Part shown: one piece after another, positions 1-8,134 of the stretch
Position numbering within the stretch: the stretch's first letter is position 1
Layout: every line of letters begins with the position of its first letter
Source: Caldilinea sp.
GTDB lineage: Bacteria; Chloroflexota; Anaerolineae; Caldilineales; Caldilineaceae
Assembly: GCA_026389955.1 (NCBI GenBank)
Contig: JAPLGY010000186.1
Location: 1 to 8,134, forward strand
Direction: 5' to 3'
Length of the DNA stretch: 8,134 nucleotides
Translations under genes and position numbers: made by a program
Notes under the pieces: generated by a model
Seen by the model: only the letters and a program-made list of their open reading frames with translations
Told to the model about the DNA's origin: nothing
Database searches by the model: none

Positions 1-445
1 CTTCATTTTCCCGGATTATCTCGACTGTGCGCTCTGAAGACCAGGTTGAGCCCCCTTCGAAGAGCCCTCCGGTCGCGTACGTGTCGATGGCAACCGTCAC
101 ATAGGCTCGTTGGGCGTCCTGTGGGTCTGGGGATACCTGCAGAATGCGCAGGCGCCGTGCAGTTTCGTCGTACATGTAGGTTTCCCCGCGCAGCGGACCA
201 TAGCCGGCTTCTCCGGCGATCTCTTCCAGCACCCGGCTGCTGTACTGGGCACGGGCGGTTGCTATGTCCCCTTTGCGGAACGCCAAAAATGCGTTGTAGA
301 CCGGGGTCTCGGGCACATCCTCTGTGCGATACGTTTGCAGTTCATCGCTGTTTCCGCTGCGGTTGACCAGAATCACGGCAGTTAACGCCAGAATCCCCAC
401 CACAGCCAGAACCACAAGGGTGAATTTATCCAGTCGAATATTCAC
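1..445 (-). CDS. Membrane-anchored extracytoplasmic protein, probable NTF2-like domain (partial, 3' end off window)
   Basis: The frame is open from a GTG at 445-443 to the left edge, giving 148 visible codons; the C-terminus lies outside the window. I chose the GTG because a perfect AGGAGG sits five bases upstream and the frame stays open. The overlapping ATG at 449-447 lies one base from the Shine-Dalgarno and stops after seven codons. Residues about 9-28 ([18 protein letters not shown]) form one hydrophobic segment after a short basic N-terminus, which suggests an uncleaved anchor with the rest outside the membrane. There is no lipobox cysteine. From about residue 50 the pattern resembles small NTF2-like/DUF4878-type domains: [19 protein letters not shown], then alternating strands and a segment ending TVEIIRENE. 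That family assignment is inference from pattern only. The gene starts 58 bases after rnhA and is probably co-transcribed with it. Function is unknown. That the gene is real is well supported; the fold is less certain. Confidence 0.72.
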   Translation of the reverse strand, partial: MNIRLDKFTLVVLAVVGILALTAVILVNRSGNSDELQTYRTEDVPETPVYNAFLAFRKGDIATARAQYSSRVLEEIAGEAGYGPLRGETYMYDETARRLRILQVSPDPQDAQRAYVTVAIDTYATGGLFEGGSTWSSERTVEIIRENE

Positions 446-450
446 ACATG

Positions 451-456
451 CCTCCT
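451..456 (-). promoter_or_regulatory. Ribosome binding site AGGAGG deciding the GTG start at 445
   Basis: On the minus strand the sequence reads AGGAGG, then CATGT, then GTG. The five-base spacing selects the GTG start over the overlapping ATG. This is the strongest Shine-Dalgarno in the window. The rest of the 58-base gap up to the rnhA stop (446-503) is AT-richer, but I see no convincing -35/-10 pair or terminator hairpin in it. Confidence 0.75.
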
Positions 457-503
457 GGTAAATAACTTATCTATCTACAGCATAGCGCACAACGCGAAAA
501 GAT

Positions 504-981
504 TCAATCCCCTTCTGGGTAGCCGAGGTCAGGGAGAAGATTGTTTTTCAGGCGGGCTGCCATTGCCAGCTGGTCGCACCGTTCGTTCTCGACATTTCCT
601 GCATGGCCTTTGAGCCATTCAAAGGTGACGGTATGGCGTTCGCACAGCTGCAACAGCGTTTCCCAGAGATCTGGGTTGGCGGCAGGCTGTCTGTCGGTAC
701 GTCGCCAAGGTTGGCGCGCCAGCGGCTGGCCCAGCCTTTGCGCATGGCGTTGACCAGGTATTCAGAGTCGCTGAAGAGCGTCACCTCGCAGGGGGTTTTG
801 AGCAGCTCCAGCCCGGCGATCGCGGCCATGAGTTCCATCCGGTTGTTGGTGGTGCGGCGGTAGCCGTTGGCGAGCTCTTTGCGGTGGGGGCCGTAGAGCA
901 GCACGACCCCGTAGCCGCCGGGTCCTGGGTTGGGGTCGCAGCCGCCGTCGGTGTAGATGATGACCTGTTTGCGCGGCGTGC

Positions 982-985
<4 letters not shown>
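504..985 (-). pseudogene. rnhA: Ribonuclease HI, interrupted by a one-base frameshift
   Basis: RNase HI cleaves the RNA strand of RNA-DNA hybrids (R-loops, primers). Translation from ATG 985-983 gives [20 protein letters not shown] and continues correctly to [10 protein letters not shown] (about residue 92). That frame then turns into unrelated sequence. One base is missing at about 708-709 (AAC, CT, TGG, where homologues have AAC-NNN-TGG). Past it, the next frame gives [40 protein letters not shown] and a TGA at 504-506. With one base restored the protein is 160 residues, close to the roughly 155 usual for the family. All catalytic residues are then present: D13, E51, D73, H128 and D138. The start overlaps the upstream transferase stop as ATGA, so translation is probably coupled. 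The intact motifs on both sides point to a recent mutation or a base-calling error. No slippery sequence suggesting programmed frameshifting is visible. As written, the product lacks the last active-site aspartate. A GTG start at 1024 is open but runs into the upstream gene and has no Shine-Dalgarno. Confidence 0.9.
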
Positions 986-2007
<1,022 letters not shown>

Positions 2008-2016
2008 GAGGGTCGG

Positions 2017-4116
2017 TTATCCATTGGCCTGGGCGATCAGTGCGTCGATGGTGGGCTGCTGGTCGGGGGGGGCGAGTGTTTTGGCCTGTTGCAGGAGTGC
2101 CAGGGCTTCGCTGCGCCGTTCAAGACGCAGCAGGGCAATGCCTGCTTCCAGCGCATACTGGAAATTGGAAGGCTCCAACCCCATCAGGGCTTGGGCAATT
2201 TCGAGCATTTTGGCAGAGTTGCCTGTTGCTGTGTAGAGCGAACTGAGCGTGCGCAGCGTGTTGATGTCGTTGGGGAGGAACTGGCGCACCTTCTCCATTT
2301 CGGCCACCATCCCTTCGGTGTTGTTCTGGCGCTGGAAGAGTTCGGCTGCCAGCTGATGCAGCCCGGCCAGGTCCTCAGGAGCGGTCGCAACAGCGATAGC
2401 CTGGCGGGTGAAATTCATGGCCTGGTCGAGATCGTTCTGGTCGCGCAGGAGAATGGCGAGGTTGCGCAGTGCCTGCAGATTGTCGGGCAGGAGTTCCAAC
2501 AGCTGGCGGTTGGCTGCCGCAGCCCCCTCCAGGTTGCCCTGCCTGGCTTCGACGACGCCCAGATAGCTGAGCAGCTGGCCGGCTGCAGGGGCGTTGCCCC
2601 GTTCTGTAAAGGTTTGAATGCCCTGGCCAAGCACTTCTTTCAGGCGGTCGATCTGGCCGTTGCGTTCGAGGTAGTCGGCCAGGAGCAGATAGGTCTGGTC
2701 GAAGAGCGTGTCCAGGCGAAGGCTTCGTTCGAAGGAGGCCAGCGCCTCTTCGTTTTTGCCGGCTGCCAGCAGGGCATTGCCTCGTTCGTTCCAGAGATGG
2801 GCGGCATTCGGGCTGAGGGTGATGGCTGTGTCGTACAGGAGAACACTGCGGTCCAGCCACTGCTGGCGGGCAGTTGGCTCTGCACCGTCCAGGTCGGCCC
2901 AGGTGCGGTAGAGACGCGCCAGATTGGCGGTGTGGTCGGTGTTGAGGGAGTTGACCCGCTGGGCTTCCAACAGGACGGTCTCTGCGGCTCGCAGCAGGTC
3001 GTTGCGTCCGAGTTGGGAGACCGTGTCGGGGGTCAAGCCAAGCACATCCGCCAGGGTCAGTGCAGCGGGGAGGGTCGCTGTTCCTTCGACTGGGGAGAGT
3101 TTGGCCTGTTCGAGCAGCGCTCGTCCTAGAAAGAGCATGTAATGGTCTTCGGTGGCGCGGGTGGCCAGCGCACGTTTGTAGAGCTCGACGCTGCTCAGCC
3201 AGTTGGCCTGGCTGTCGAACTGCTGTCCTTGTTTGTAGACAATATCTGCTTTGACCAGATTGACGTTGACCGTGTAAATCAGGAAGATTGCCAGAGCGCT
3301 GGCAGCGACGCCTGTGGCCGCTGCGCCCCAGATTTTGCCAGCGGCGGGCTGTCCGCGGGCGCGCAGGGCGGGCCAGACGTAGAAGGTGCCTGCGGCCAGC
3401 ATCCAGGTGATCAGGACGAAGGTGAAGAAACCAAAATGGCCGCCGACGCGTTCCAGTTGCAGGTTCAAAAAATCTTGATTGGTGATCCCCTGTGGGGGGG
3501 GGATGGGTGCCAGCCGGGCCGCCTGGATCAGCCCATAGACCAGCCAGGCACCCCAGACGACTGCAGCGTGCAGCCCTAACCCGGTCAGCCACCAGCCGAT
3601 GCGGGGTGGCCGGTGCTGTGCCAGCGATTCTTCTGCCAGCCCGAGCACTGCGGCTACCAGCCAGGTGAAGAGCATGAGAAAGAAGATGGCTGGACCTGTG
3701 CCGCCGGTTTTGGGGTCGACGAAGATGCTGTCGCTCAGGATGCGGGATGAGTCGGTCAGACCCGCTGCATTGGTCAGGTAGATGTAGACGAAGGTCAAAA
3801 AGATCAGGACGTCGGTCAACACGGTGCGCGGCAGCCGTCCGAGGGGGGGGGCCTGCGTCTGGGCAGCGCGTCGGCTGGGCGGTTGGGTGCCGGCTTTGCT
3901 GCGTCGGGCTGGCGGGGCGGGGCTTTCGGCCGCAGGGAAGTCGCTTTCGGCGTTGGCTGTCGGCGTGTGCTGGAGGACCGGCAGCAGGCGCATGCCGACC
4001 AGCATCAGCACTGCAATCAGGATCCAGAAGTGTGTGCGGGTCGCCCCGATCGCTATCCCGAAGTGAATCTCCAGATAATGGGCCACGACAGCGGTGAGCA
4101 GAGCGATAATGATCAT
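2017..4116 (-). CDS. Membrane-anchored TPR protein, partner or detached C-terminal half of the O-antigen-ligase-like protein
   Basis: This 699-residue protein has a membrane part followed by a TPR part. Hydrophobic segments lie at about 1-13, 29-47, 100-120, 142-161, 175-200, 228-250 and 262-285. A Pro/Ala/Arg-rich linker spans about 50-98. From about 290 to the end the sequence consists of helical pairs with TPR signatures, clearest at 441-474 ([20 protein letters not shown]), 514-548, 549-581, 619-652 and 653-686. TPR solenoids bind other proteins; in this setting the partner is probably the ligase or polymerase. The start codon shares one base with the ligase stop (TGATG), and the protein opens directly inside a membrane helix. 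In the same frame, the codons upstream of the ATG read [11 protein letters not shown], a natural-looking hydrophilic linker. This suggests that the two ORFs may once have been, or may still be, one protein of about 1,200 residues. Three long C-tracts in the coding strand encode Pro runs. No enzymatic motif is seen. Confidence 0.85.
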   Translation of the reverse strand: MIIIALLTAVVAHYLEIHFGIAIGATRTHFWILIAVLMLVGMRLLPVLQHTPTANAESDFPAAESPAPPARRSKAGTQPPSRRAAQTQAPPLGRLPRTVLTDVLIFLTFVYIYLTNAAGLTDSSRILSDSIFVDPKTGGTGPAIFFLMLFTWLVAAVLGLAEESLAQHRPPRIGWWLTGLGLHAAVVWGAWLVYGLIQAARLAPIPPPQGITNQDFLNLQLERVGGHFGFFTFVLITWMLAAGTFYVWPALRARGQPAAGKIWGAAATGVAASALAIFLIYTVNVNLVKADIVYKQGQQFDSQANWLSSVELYKRALATRATEDHYMLFLGRALLEQAKLSPVEGTATLPAALTLADVLGLTPDTVSQLGRNDLLRAAETVLLEAQRVNSLNTDHTANLARLYRTWADLDGAEPTARQQWLDRSVLLYDTAITLSPNAAHLWNERGNALLAAGKNEEALASFERSLRLDTLFDQTYLLLADYLERNGQIDRLKEVLGQGIQTFTERGNAPAAGQLLSYLGVVEARQGNLEGAAAANRQLLELLPDNLQALRNLAILLRDQNDLDQAMNFTRQAIAVATAPEDLAGLHQLAAELFQRQNNTEGMVAEMEKVRQFLPNDINTLRTLSSLYTATGNSAKMLEIAQALMGLEPSNFQYALEAGIALLRLERRSEALALLQQAKTLAPPDQQPTIDALIAQANG
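2065..2072 (-). repeat. C8 homopolymer in the TPR gene
   Basis: Eight consecutive C on the coding strand encode part of LAPPDQQ near the C-terminus of the TPR protein. The frame is intact here. Tracts of this length can slip during replication or be miscounted in sequencing. Confidence 0.6.
3494..3502 (-). repeat. C9 homopolymer in the TPR gene
   Basis: Nine consecutive C on the coding strand encode part of PIPPPQG, a loop between two membrane segments at about residues 205-210. A change of one base would remove the TPR domain and, by polarity, could reduce downstream translation. Confidence 0.65.
3843..3851 (-). repeat. C9 homopolymer in the TPR gene
   Basis: Nine consecutive C on the coding strand encode part of QAPPLGR at about residues 88-94, at the end of the Pro/Ala-rich linker. 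The frame is open on both sides. Confidence 0.65.
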
Positions 4117-5657
4117 CAGCCGTGGCAGATCGCTGCGATCGGGTTTGACCCCGGGTGCAGGAAGGCTGCCAGTGCCGTGTAGCTGCCGAAGCCGGTGATG
4201 ATGCCGAAGGGCAGGCCCAGCCCTGCCATGCGCAGTTGCCAGCCATCGGCTGCCATCAGCCCCAGCGAACCGGCGATGCCGAAGCTGGTGACCAGGAGAG
4301 CGTAGAGCAGGGTGTCGCGGCGCCCGGTGATCAGCCCCAGCCAGCGCAGCGACCAGTAAAAGATCGTCACAAACAGGGCGATATAGCCGACAAAGCCGAG
4401 CAACCCAGTGATGACGATGCTGTCCCAGGCTTCGTTGTGCGAGCGATCCGGGCTGGCGTTGCGCGCTTCGACATGGGCCAGTTCAGGGGGATAGAAGGGA
4501 TTGAATGCGACCCACATGGCTTCAGGCCCATAGCCGATGAGTGGGCGCAGCACGTTGACCCCATCCTGGCTGCCGTCTGGAAACGTGAGCGGTTCGTGGG
4601 GCAGGAGCATTTCTGCAGCTCCTCCCCAGATCAGCTGGCGTACTTTGCCGGTGCCGCTTTCTGTTTCAAACACATTGACAAAGCGTCCAACGTAGGGGGT
4701 CTGCTGCAGAAATTGGAACGCAGGAATGAAATTGGCGGCCAGGACGAGCAGCACCAGCCCCAGCGTTCCTGCCAAAGCCAGACTGAGCAGCGTACGAAAA
4801 TAGCGTGGGCGCACGGTGCTCACGGCCAGCAAGATAAACAGGAAGATGCCCGGGATCCAGCCCAGCCAGGGGCCACGGCTCTGTGTCCAGACCAGGGCGA
4901 TGGTCTGCACCAGCAGCACGAAGAGGTAGGCACCGCCTGCCAGGGAAGATTGCCAGTCTTGTAGAGGGCCAGCGGCTGTCCGCCCCAACCCCAGCAGCCG
5001 GACAAAGCTGGTGAAGACCCGTTCCAGGGTCAGAAAGAAGGCCATGATCAAATAGGCAGCCAGAAAAATGGGGTTGCCCGCATTGGCCGCCACGCGGGTC
5101 TGTACATCCCCGCCCCAAGGGAGCGGGTCGAGCCCATAGTGCTGGATAATTCCATAGATGGCGATGGGCAGGCTGGTCAGGATGATAGCGTGCTGAAAGC
5201 GGCGCAGCTGTTCGGGGCGGCGCATGGTCGCCGCAGTCAAAGCGGCAATCGCCGCATAGGCCAGGAAGCTGTAGGTTCCCTGCATCCTTTGGTAGGAGCC
5301 AAACCAGCTGACAAAGACAGCAACGCTGAAAACGGTGGCCAGGGCAAAGGCCACAATCACCAATGTCACAGGCCCGATCAACGGATTTTTGACAAAGCCG
5401 CTCCAGTTGGCACCGGACGGTTGTTCGGAAGGCTGGCTGTTGGCCAGCGGCAGCCAGGCATAGCCGCCGTTGGCCACTTTGACCAGCCAGACTGCGATCA
5501 GCGTCAGTGCAATGCTGCGCACCAGGCTGATTTTATCGGGTTCAAAGACACGGCTGGAAAAGACATTGAAAAAGAGCGGCGCAACCACCAGTGCAGCCAG
5601 CCAGCCGGCTTCCAGAATTGCGTCACACCATTGGTCGAGTTTGGTTCGGTTCCCCAT
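4116..5657 (-). CDS. O-antigen ligase/polymerase family (Wzy_C) membrane protein
   Basis: This 513-residue protein has about twelve hydrophobic segments and one large extracytoplasmic loop at about 313-412, the layout of the WaaL/Wzy/PglL superfamily. These enzymes act outside the cytoplasmic membrane, using undecaprenyl-diphosphate-linked glycans to polymerise a chain or move it to an acceptor. Family-like features are [14 protein letters not shown] at 192-205, [10 protein letters not shown] at 257-266 (the conserved SRG/A segment), [12 protein letters not shown] at 340-351 followed by LIGYGPEAM at 373-381, and [20 protein letters not shown] at 406-425, where the conserved HN precedes a membrane helix. 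The ATG at 5657 has an AGGAAA ten bases upstream. A promoter lies about 85 bases upstream. The C-terminus ([17 protein letters not shown]) ends abruptly and shares one base with the TPR gene start; see the finding on a possible frameshift. Polymerase and ligase cannot be told apart from sequence alone. Confidence 0.88.
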   Translation of the reverse strand: MGNRTKLDQWCDAILEAGWLAALVVAPLFFNVFSSRVFEPDKISLVRSIALTLIAVWLVKVANGGYAWLPLANSQPSEQPSGANWSGFVKNPLIGPVTLVIVAFALATVFSVAVFVSWFGSYQRMQGTYSFLAYAAIAALTAATMRRPEQLRRFQHAIILTSLPIAIYGIIQHYGLDPLPWGGDVQTRVAANAGNPIFLAAYLIMAFFLTLERVFTSFVRLLGLGRTAAGPLQDWQSSLAGGAYLFVLLVQTIALVWTQSRGPWLGWIPGIFLFILLAVSTVRPRYFRTLLSLALAGTLGLVLLVLAANFIPAFQFLQQTPYVGRFVNVFETESGTGKVRQLIWGGAAEMLLPHEPLTFPDGSQDGVNVLRPLIGYGPEAMWVAFNPFYPPELAHVEARNASPDRSHNEAWDSIVITGLLGFVGYIALFVTIFYWSLRWLGLITGRRDTLLYALLVTSFGIAGSLGLMAADGWQLRMAGLGLPFGIITGFGSYTALAAFLHPGSNPIAAICHG

Positions 5658-5712
5658 GAATGCTGGATTTCCTGCCTTGAAAAGAGTTGCGATAGCCGTG
5701 CAGATATCGAAT

Positions 5713-5741
5713 TACCCTGCTTGCTCGTCATTCAGAGGGTA
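5713..5741. other. Short inverted repeat across the predicted transcription start
   Basis: TACCCT at 5713-5718 and AGGGTA at 5736-5741 form a six-base inverted repeat with 17 bases between. It overlaps the last base of the -10 element and the expected start site near 5734. It could be a weak operator or a small 5' leader hairpin, or chance. It is not a terminator, because it is too short and has no T-run. Confidence 0.25.
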
Positions 5742-5769
5742 TGCTAGCCGATTCCGATGTGTGGGTCAA
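5741..5769 (-). promoter_or_regulatory. Sigma-70-like promoter upstream of the ligase gene
   Basis: The minus strand reads TTGACC (5769-5764), then exactly 17 bases, then TAGCAT (5746-5741). These match the consensus TTGACA at five of six positions and TATAAT at four of six, with ideal spacing. The predicted start near 5734 leaves a leader of about 75 bases before the ligase ATG. It sits in the only sizeable intergenic gap of the window (139 bases), just after the GT4 gene stop. It would give the ligase, TPR, WecA/TagO-like and rnhA genes their own transcript. No terminator is visible after the GT4 gene, so read-through from upstream is likely as well. Confidence 0.65.
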
Positions 5770-5796
5770 GAATTGGGAGAAGATGCAGCCCGATTG

Positions 5797-6927
5797 CTAC
5801 GGAGATCGGCCCATCGCCTCGGCATAAAAGGCCAGAGTCTGCTCCAGCATCACTTGCACCGAAAAGTGGTGGAGCGCTCGTTCTCGCCCGGCGGCTCCCA
5901 TGGCTGCGCGCTGAGCGGGATTCTCCAGCAACTGCCGCAGGGCTGCTGCCAGTGCGTCGGCGTCGTTAGGGGGCACAACCCACCCGGTTTGGCCGTTTTG
6001 GTTGACATAGGATGTGCCTGTGCCCAATTCTGTGCAGACCAGAGGCAGACCGCACGCCATGGCCTCCAGCTGGACAATCCCCAGGGTCTCGGCGCGGTTG
6101 GTGGAAGGCAGGACGAAGATACTGGCAGCATGGTAGACGGCGACCAGCTCCGCATCGGAGAGCTCCCCCAGAAAGGTGACACGATCGGCGACCCCCAGGG
6201 CCTGCGCCCGGCTGTGCCATGCCTGCTCCATCGGGCCGATGCCGACGACCAGGGCTCGAGCGCCGGGAAGCTGCTGCAGCGCCGAGATCAGCACATCGAC
6301 CCCCTTGTAATGGCGCAAACGGCCGACAAAAAGAATCAACGGAGTGCTGAGAAAACGTGCTTGCCATGCAGCTGCCTGTTGCTGCACCGCAGGCGTCACG
6401 GCAAAGCGGGTAAAGTCTACCCCAAAATGAACCACACGGCATTTGTCTGCATAGTGGCGCAGAAACGGAGAATCCTGGATATAGATCGGATTGGAGACAG
6501 AAATCAGGGCTGCCCGTTTCAACACCTGCCAGAGAAAGGGGCGATAGAGTGCACCCAGTACACGTTGGCGAACAATGTCGCTGTGGTAAGTGACCACCGT
6601 CTGTCGGCTGCGACCCAGCTGCAGATGTGCCAGTTCACCGTGTGGATAGGGCATGTTCAGGTGGGCAAGGTCGACACCTGCCTCCAGACGGTAGACGGCC
6701 GGGAAAAAGGGCAGGCTGACCGGGGCGGAGGAGATGTTGACCTGGCGCGCAGTTTTGCAGACTGGGACTCCGTCGATCCATTCTTCTGTCGAGCGGTTGA
6801 CCGTGTTGGTGACGAGAACCTGGGTCTCGATCCCACGCTCGCGCAACCCCTGAGCCAGCTGTTTGATATGATTTTCGATCCCACCCAGCACGGGAGAGTA
6901 GTCTTTGTAAAGATAGAGAACACGCAT
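5797..6927 (-). CDS. GT4-family (GT-B fold) glycosyltransferase
   Basis: This 376-residue, probably cytosolic or membrane-associated retaining glycosyltransferase would move a sugar from a nucleotide-sugar donor to the growing lipid-linked glycan. The N-terminal domain starts with YSPVLGGIENHI at 10-21, the glycine loop (G15-G16) plus E18 typical of GT4 acceptor domains. YHSDIVRQ at 114-121 is a common feature of the mannosyl/rhamnosyltransferase-like subgroup. The C-terminal donor domain has FVGRLRHYKGVDVL at 200-213, with R203 and K208 as likely phosphate contacts, and the E-x7-E motif E280/E288 in AETLGIVQLEAMACGLP. GTSYVNQNGQTGWVVPP follows at 304-320. I placed the start at ATG 6927-6925 because the fold begins there (MRVLYLYKDYSP) and AGGAG lies ten bases upstream. 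The open frame extends to 7053, but that part overlaps the upstream gene and looks non-coding. The donor sugar cannot be determined. Confidence 0.93.
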   Translation of the reverse strand: MRVLYLYKDYSPVLGGIENHIKQLAQGLRERGIETQVLVTNTVNRSTEEWIDGVPVCKTARQVNISSAPVSLPFFPAVYRLEAGVDLAHLNMPYPHGELAHLQLGRSRQTVVTYHSDIVRQRVLGALYRPFLWQVLKRAALISVSNPIYIQDSPFLRHYADKCRVVHFGVDFTRFAVTPAVQQQAAAWQARFLSTPLILFVGRLRHYKGVDVLISALQQLPGARALVVGIGPMEQAWHSRAQALGVADRVTFLGELSDAELVAVYHAASIFVLPSTNRAETLGIVQLEAMACGLPLVCTELGTGTSYVNQNGQTGWVVPPNDADALAAALRQLLENPAQRAAMGAAGRERALHHFSVQVMLEQTLAFYAEAMGRSP

Positions 6928-6937
6928 AGGGTGGGCA

Positions 6938-6942
6938 CTCCT
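6938..6942 (-). promoter_or_regulatory. Ribosome binding site for the GT4 gene
   Basis: AGGAG on the minus strand lies ten bases before ATG 6927, in the 22-base gap after the upstream stop. It supports the shorter start over the open extension to 7053, and it suggests one transcript for the two glycosyltransferase genes. Confidence 0.6.
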
Positions 6943-6949
6943 GGCCACT

Positions 6950-8134
6950 TCAGGGCAGAACAGAACACCGATCGGTTCGCATTGCCACAAAAAAAATTCC
7001 AAACTGTTCGATTTCAAAACATGCTTCGAGCAGGCGCAGGCTTTGGGGATCATGTTTTATCCCCGATTTGAGCCATTCTTTTTCGGTCCAGACCAGTGCG
7101 TCGACATGTTCGGCTTGCAGCCGCGCCACAAAGGTAGTCGGCTGCAAATAGGGGTAGATCGGTTCACCCGGCCGAGTGGCGTACCACAAGATGTCTTTGT
7201 CCGCCAACAAAAAGCCATCGTCCGGCACATTTTGATTGACATACTCGATGGCGCGCTGGCGGTCTGCATAGAGATAGGTATACCGATAGCGTGTGCTGTA
7301 ATCGGCGCGCAGCTGAGCCCAGTGGGTGGCCAGGAAGAGCCCCAGTGTCAGGGCAAAGAGGGCCAGGCAGACACGGCTGGCAAGAGGGATGGGGGTTCCC
7401 CGCAAAAGCAGTGTGGCGGCCCCTATCCCTCCAGCCAGGATGGCCAGCTGGATCAGGGCGGGAGGCGCGGCTACGGCCAGGCGTTCGTTCAGCTGCACGG
7501 TTTCAAAGGTGGCGCGATAGAGTACATAGAGGGGATCTTCGAAGGTAGAGAGCTGGGCCAGCAGAGCGCCAGCCAGCAGGAGCCCGAACGTCACGAGCGT
7601 CCGTCGGGTGGGTGTGAGTCCGGCGGCTGCCACGGTGCTGCCGGACACAACGCACAACAGTGCGTAGGCCGGAGTGTGATAGCGTGGATAGCCCCAAGCG
7701 GGCACAATCAACGCTCCATAAAACAGAGCCATGCCTACGGCCAACAACGCCAGCAAATCGACTTCCTGCAGCTGGCCGTGCTGAAAATTGTGCAGTGTGC
7801 GAGCAACTGCGATCAGGGTCAACAAAGCCAGCGGCAGCGTGATCCAGAAAAGAAACACGCCGGTCGACTGCAGGGCGACAGTGGGGATCAGAGCCAGGGC
7901 GCTTTCTGCGGTCGCAGTACGTCCGACCAGGGCAGAGGTTGCCTGGCCGAGTGTGTAGCCTGTCCACTGCGAGTATAGCCAATGTGTGAAAAGAAAGAGC
8001 ACAATGCCGCTGACGGCTGCCACAGCCGCCAGCGCTGCCTGCTGCCCCCTGCGCTGCAGCAGGTAAAAAAGCACCATTCCTGCCATCACCATCGGGGGGG
8101 TCGGCAGTTTGCTCCAAAGGGCCAAGGCAAACGC
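6950..8134 (-). CDS. Polyprenyl-phosphate-sugar-dependent glycosyltransferase, GT39/PMT/ArnT type (partial, 5' end off window)
   Basis: The frame is open from the right edge to TGA at 6952-6950, giving 394 visible residues of a longer protein. The N-terminal catalytic part, where GT39/GT83-type enzymes carry their acidic catalytic residues, lies outside the window. The visible part starts with AFALALWSKLP, matching the L-x-x-x-K helix common in PMT_2-type proteins. About eight hydrophobic segments follow, at about 13-27, 33-52, 84-110, 127-146, 153-172, 178-194, 224-244 and 251-271. PRYHTPAYALL at 150-160 matches the conserved PRY/H-x-x-P segment of the family. A soluble C-terminal part (280-394) contains YADRQRAIEYVNQNVPDDGF, an arrangement frequent in these proteins. 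They transfer a sugar from a polyprenyl-phosphate carrier on the outer side of the membrane. A TTG at 8125 could be read as a start, but it falls inside a conserved-looking helix, so I treat the gene as truncated by the window. Acceptor and sugar are unknown. Confidence 0.82.
   Translation of the reverse strand, partial: AFALALWSKLPTPPMVMAGMVLFYLLQRRGQQAALAAVAAVSGIVLFLFTHWLYSQWTGYTLGQATSALVGRTATAESALALIPTVALQSTGVFLFWITLPLALLTLIAVARTLHNFQHGQLQEVDLLALLAVGMALFYGALIVPAWGYPRYHTPAYALLCVVSGSTVAAAGLTPTRRTLVTFGLLLAGALLAQLSTFEDPLYVLYRATFETVQLNERLAVAAPPALIQLAILAGGIGAATLLLRGTPIPLASRVCLALFALTLGLFLATHWAQLRADYSTRYRYTYLYADRQRAIEYVNQNVPDDGFLLADKDILWYATRPGEPIYPYLQPTTFVARLQAEHVDALVWTEKEWLKSGIKHDPQSLRLLEACFEIEQFGIFFVAMRTDRCSVLP

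Noticed and set aside
699..715. Programmed ribosomal frameshift in rnhA
   Set aside because: The site (AACCTTGGC) contains no slippery heptamer or A/T-run, and no adjacent strong hairpin is evident. RNase HI is not known to need frameshifting. A mutation or sequencing error is simpler.
2375..4246. Minus-strand alternate-frame open frame of 623 codons within the TPR gene
   Set aside because: Its product is dominated by Arg, Pro, Ser and Gln, a typical off-frame composition. The overlapping frame has membrane helices and TPR repeats.
5747..5796. Terminator after the GT4 gene
   Set aside because: I looked for a GC-rich hairpin followed by a T-run on the minus strand and found none; only the promoter elements are supported here.
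6928..7053. N-terminal extension of the GT4 gene to 7053
   Set aside because: It would overlap the end of the GT39-type gene by about 100 bases and adds a Cys-rich, non-conserved stretch. The ATG at 6927 has AGGAG upstream and starts exactly at the fold.
5470..7071. Plus-strand open frame of 533 codons
   Set aside because: It is antisense to the GT4 gene, the ligase 5' end and the promoter region. It has no recognisable domain, while the minus strand carries clear GT4 motifs and a promoter.
7043..7978. Plus-strand open frame of 311 codons
   Set aside because: It is antisense to the GT39-type gene, is Gly- and Gln-rich, and has no membrane or domain pattern.

Overview
All genes in this window are read from the minus strand, so the biological order runs from high to low coordinates. 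It is a piece of a cell-surface polysaccharide (O-antigen, capsule or exopolysaccharide type) locus. There are no tRNA or rRNA genes, CRISPR arrays, transposases or attachment sites, and no gene-free stretch longer than about 140 bases. The DNA is moderately GC-rich. The style of the proteins, especially an O-antigen-ligase-like protein followed at once by a membrane-anchored TPR protein, reminds me of Chloroflexota (Anaerolineae and relatives). That is a judgement from memory, with no database search behind it.

Layout in transcription order. (1) 8134-6950: C-terminal part of a multi-membrane-span glycosyltransferase of the GT39/PMT/ArnT type, cut by the right window edge. (2) 6927-5797: a complete cytosolic GT4-family glycosyltransferase, 22 bases downstream. 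(3) A 139-base intergenic stretch (5658-5796) with a very good sigma-70-like promoter. (4) 5657-4116: O-antigen ligase/polymerase (Wzy_C) family membrane protein. (5) 4116-2017: protein with several membrane spans followed by TPR repeats, overlapping the ligase stop by one base. (6) 2007-982: WecA/TagO-like polyprenyl-phosphate sugar-1-phosphate transferase. (7) 985-504: ribonuclease HI gene (rnhA), overlapping the previous gene by 4 bases and broken by a one-base frameshift near 708. (8) 445-1: start of a membrane-anchored extracytoplasmic protein that probably carries an NTF2-like domain, cut by the left edge.

Likely division of labour. The WecA/TagO-like enzyme loads the first sugar phosphate on undecaprenyl phosphate. 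The GT4 enzyme adds sugars on the cytoplasmic face. The GT39-like protein adds a sugar from a polyprenyl-linked donor on the outer face. The ligase-like protein polymerises or transfers the finished glycan, with the TPR protein as its probable partner or as its detached C-terminal half. The rnhA gene and the NTF2-like gene look like co-transcribed passengers.

The main points for a second look are two places where one missing base appears to break a reading frame (the ligase/TPR junction and rnhA), long C-tracts in the TPR gene, and the internal promoter. I found no clearly new defence, mobile or regulatory system.
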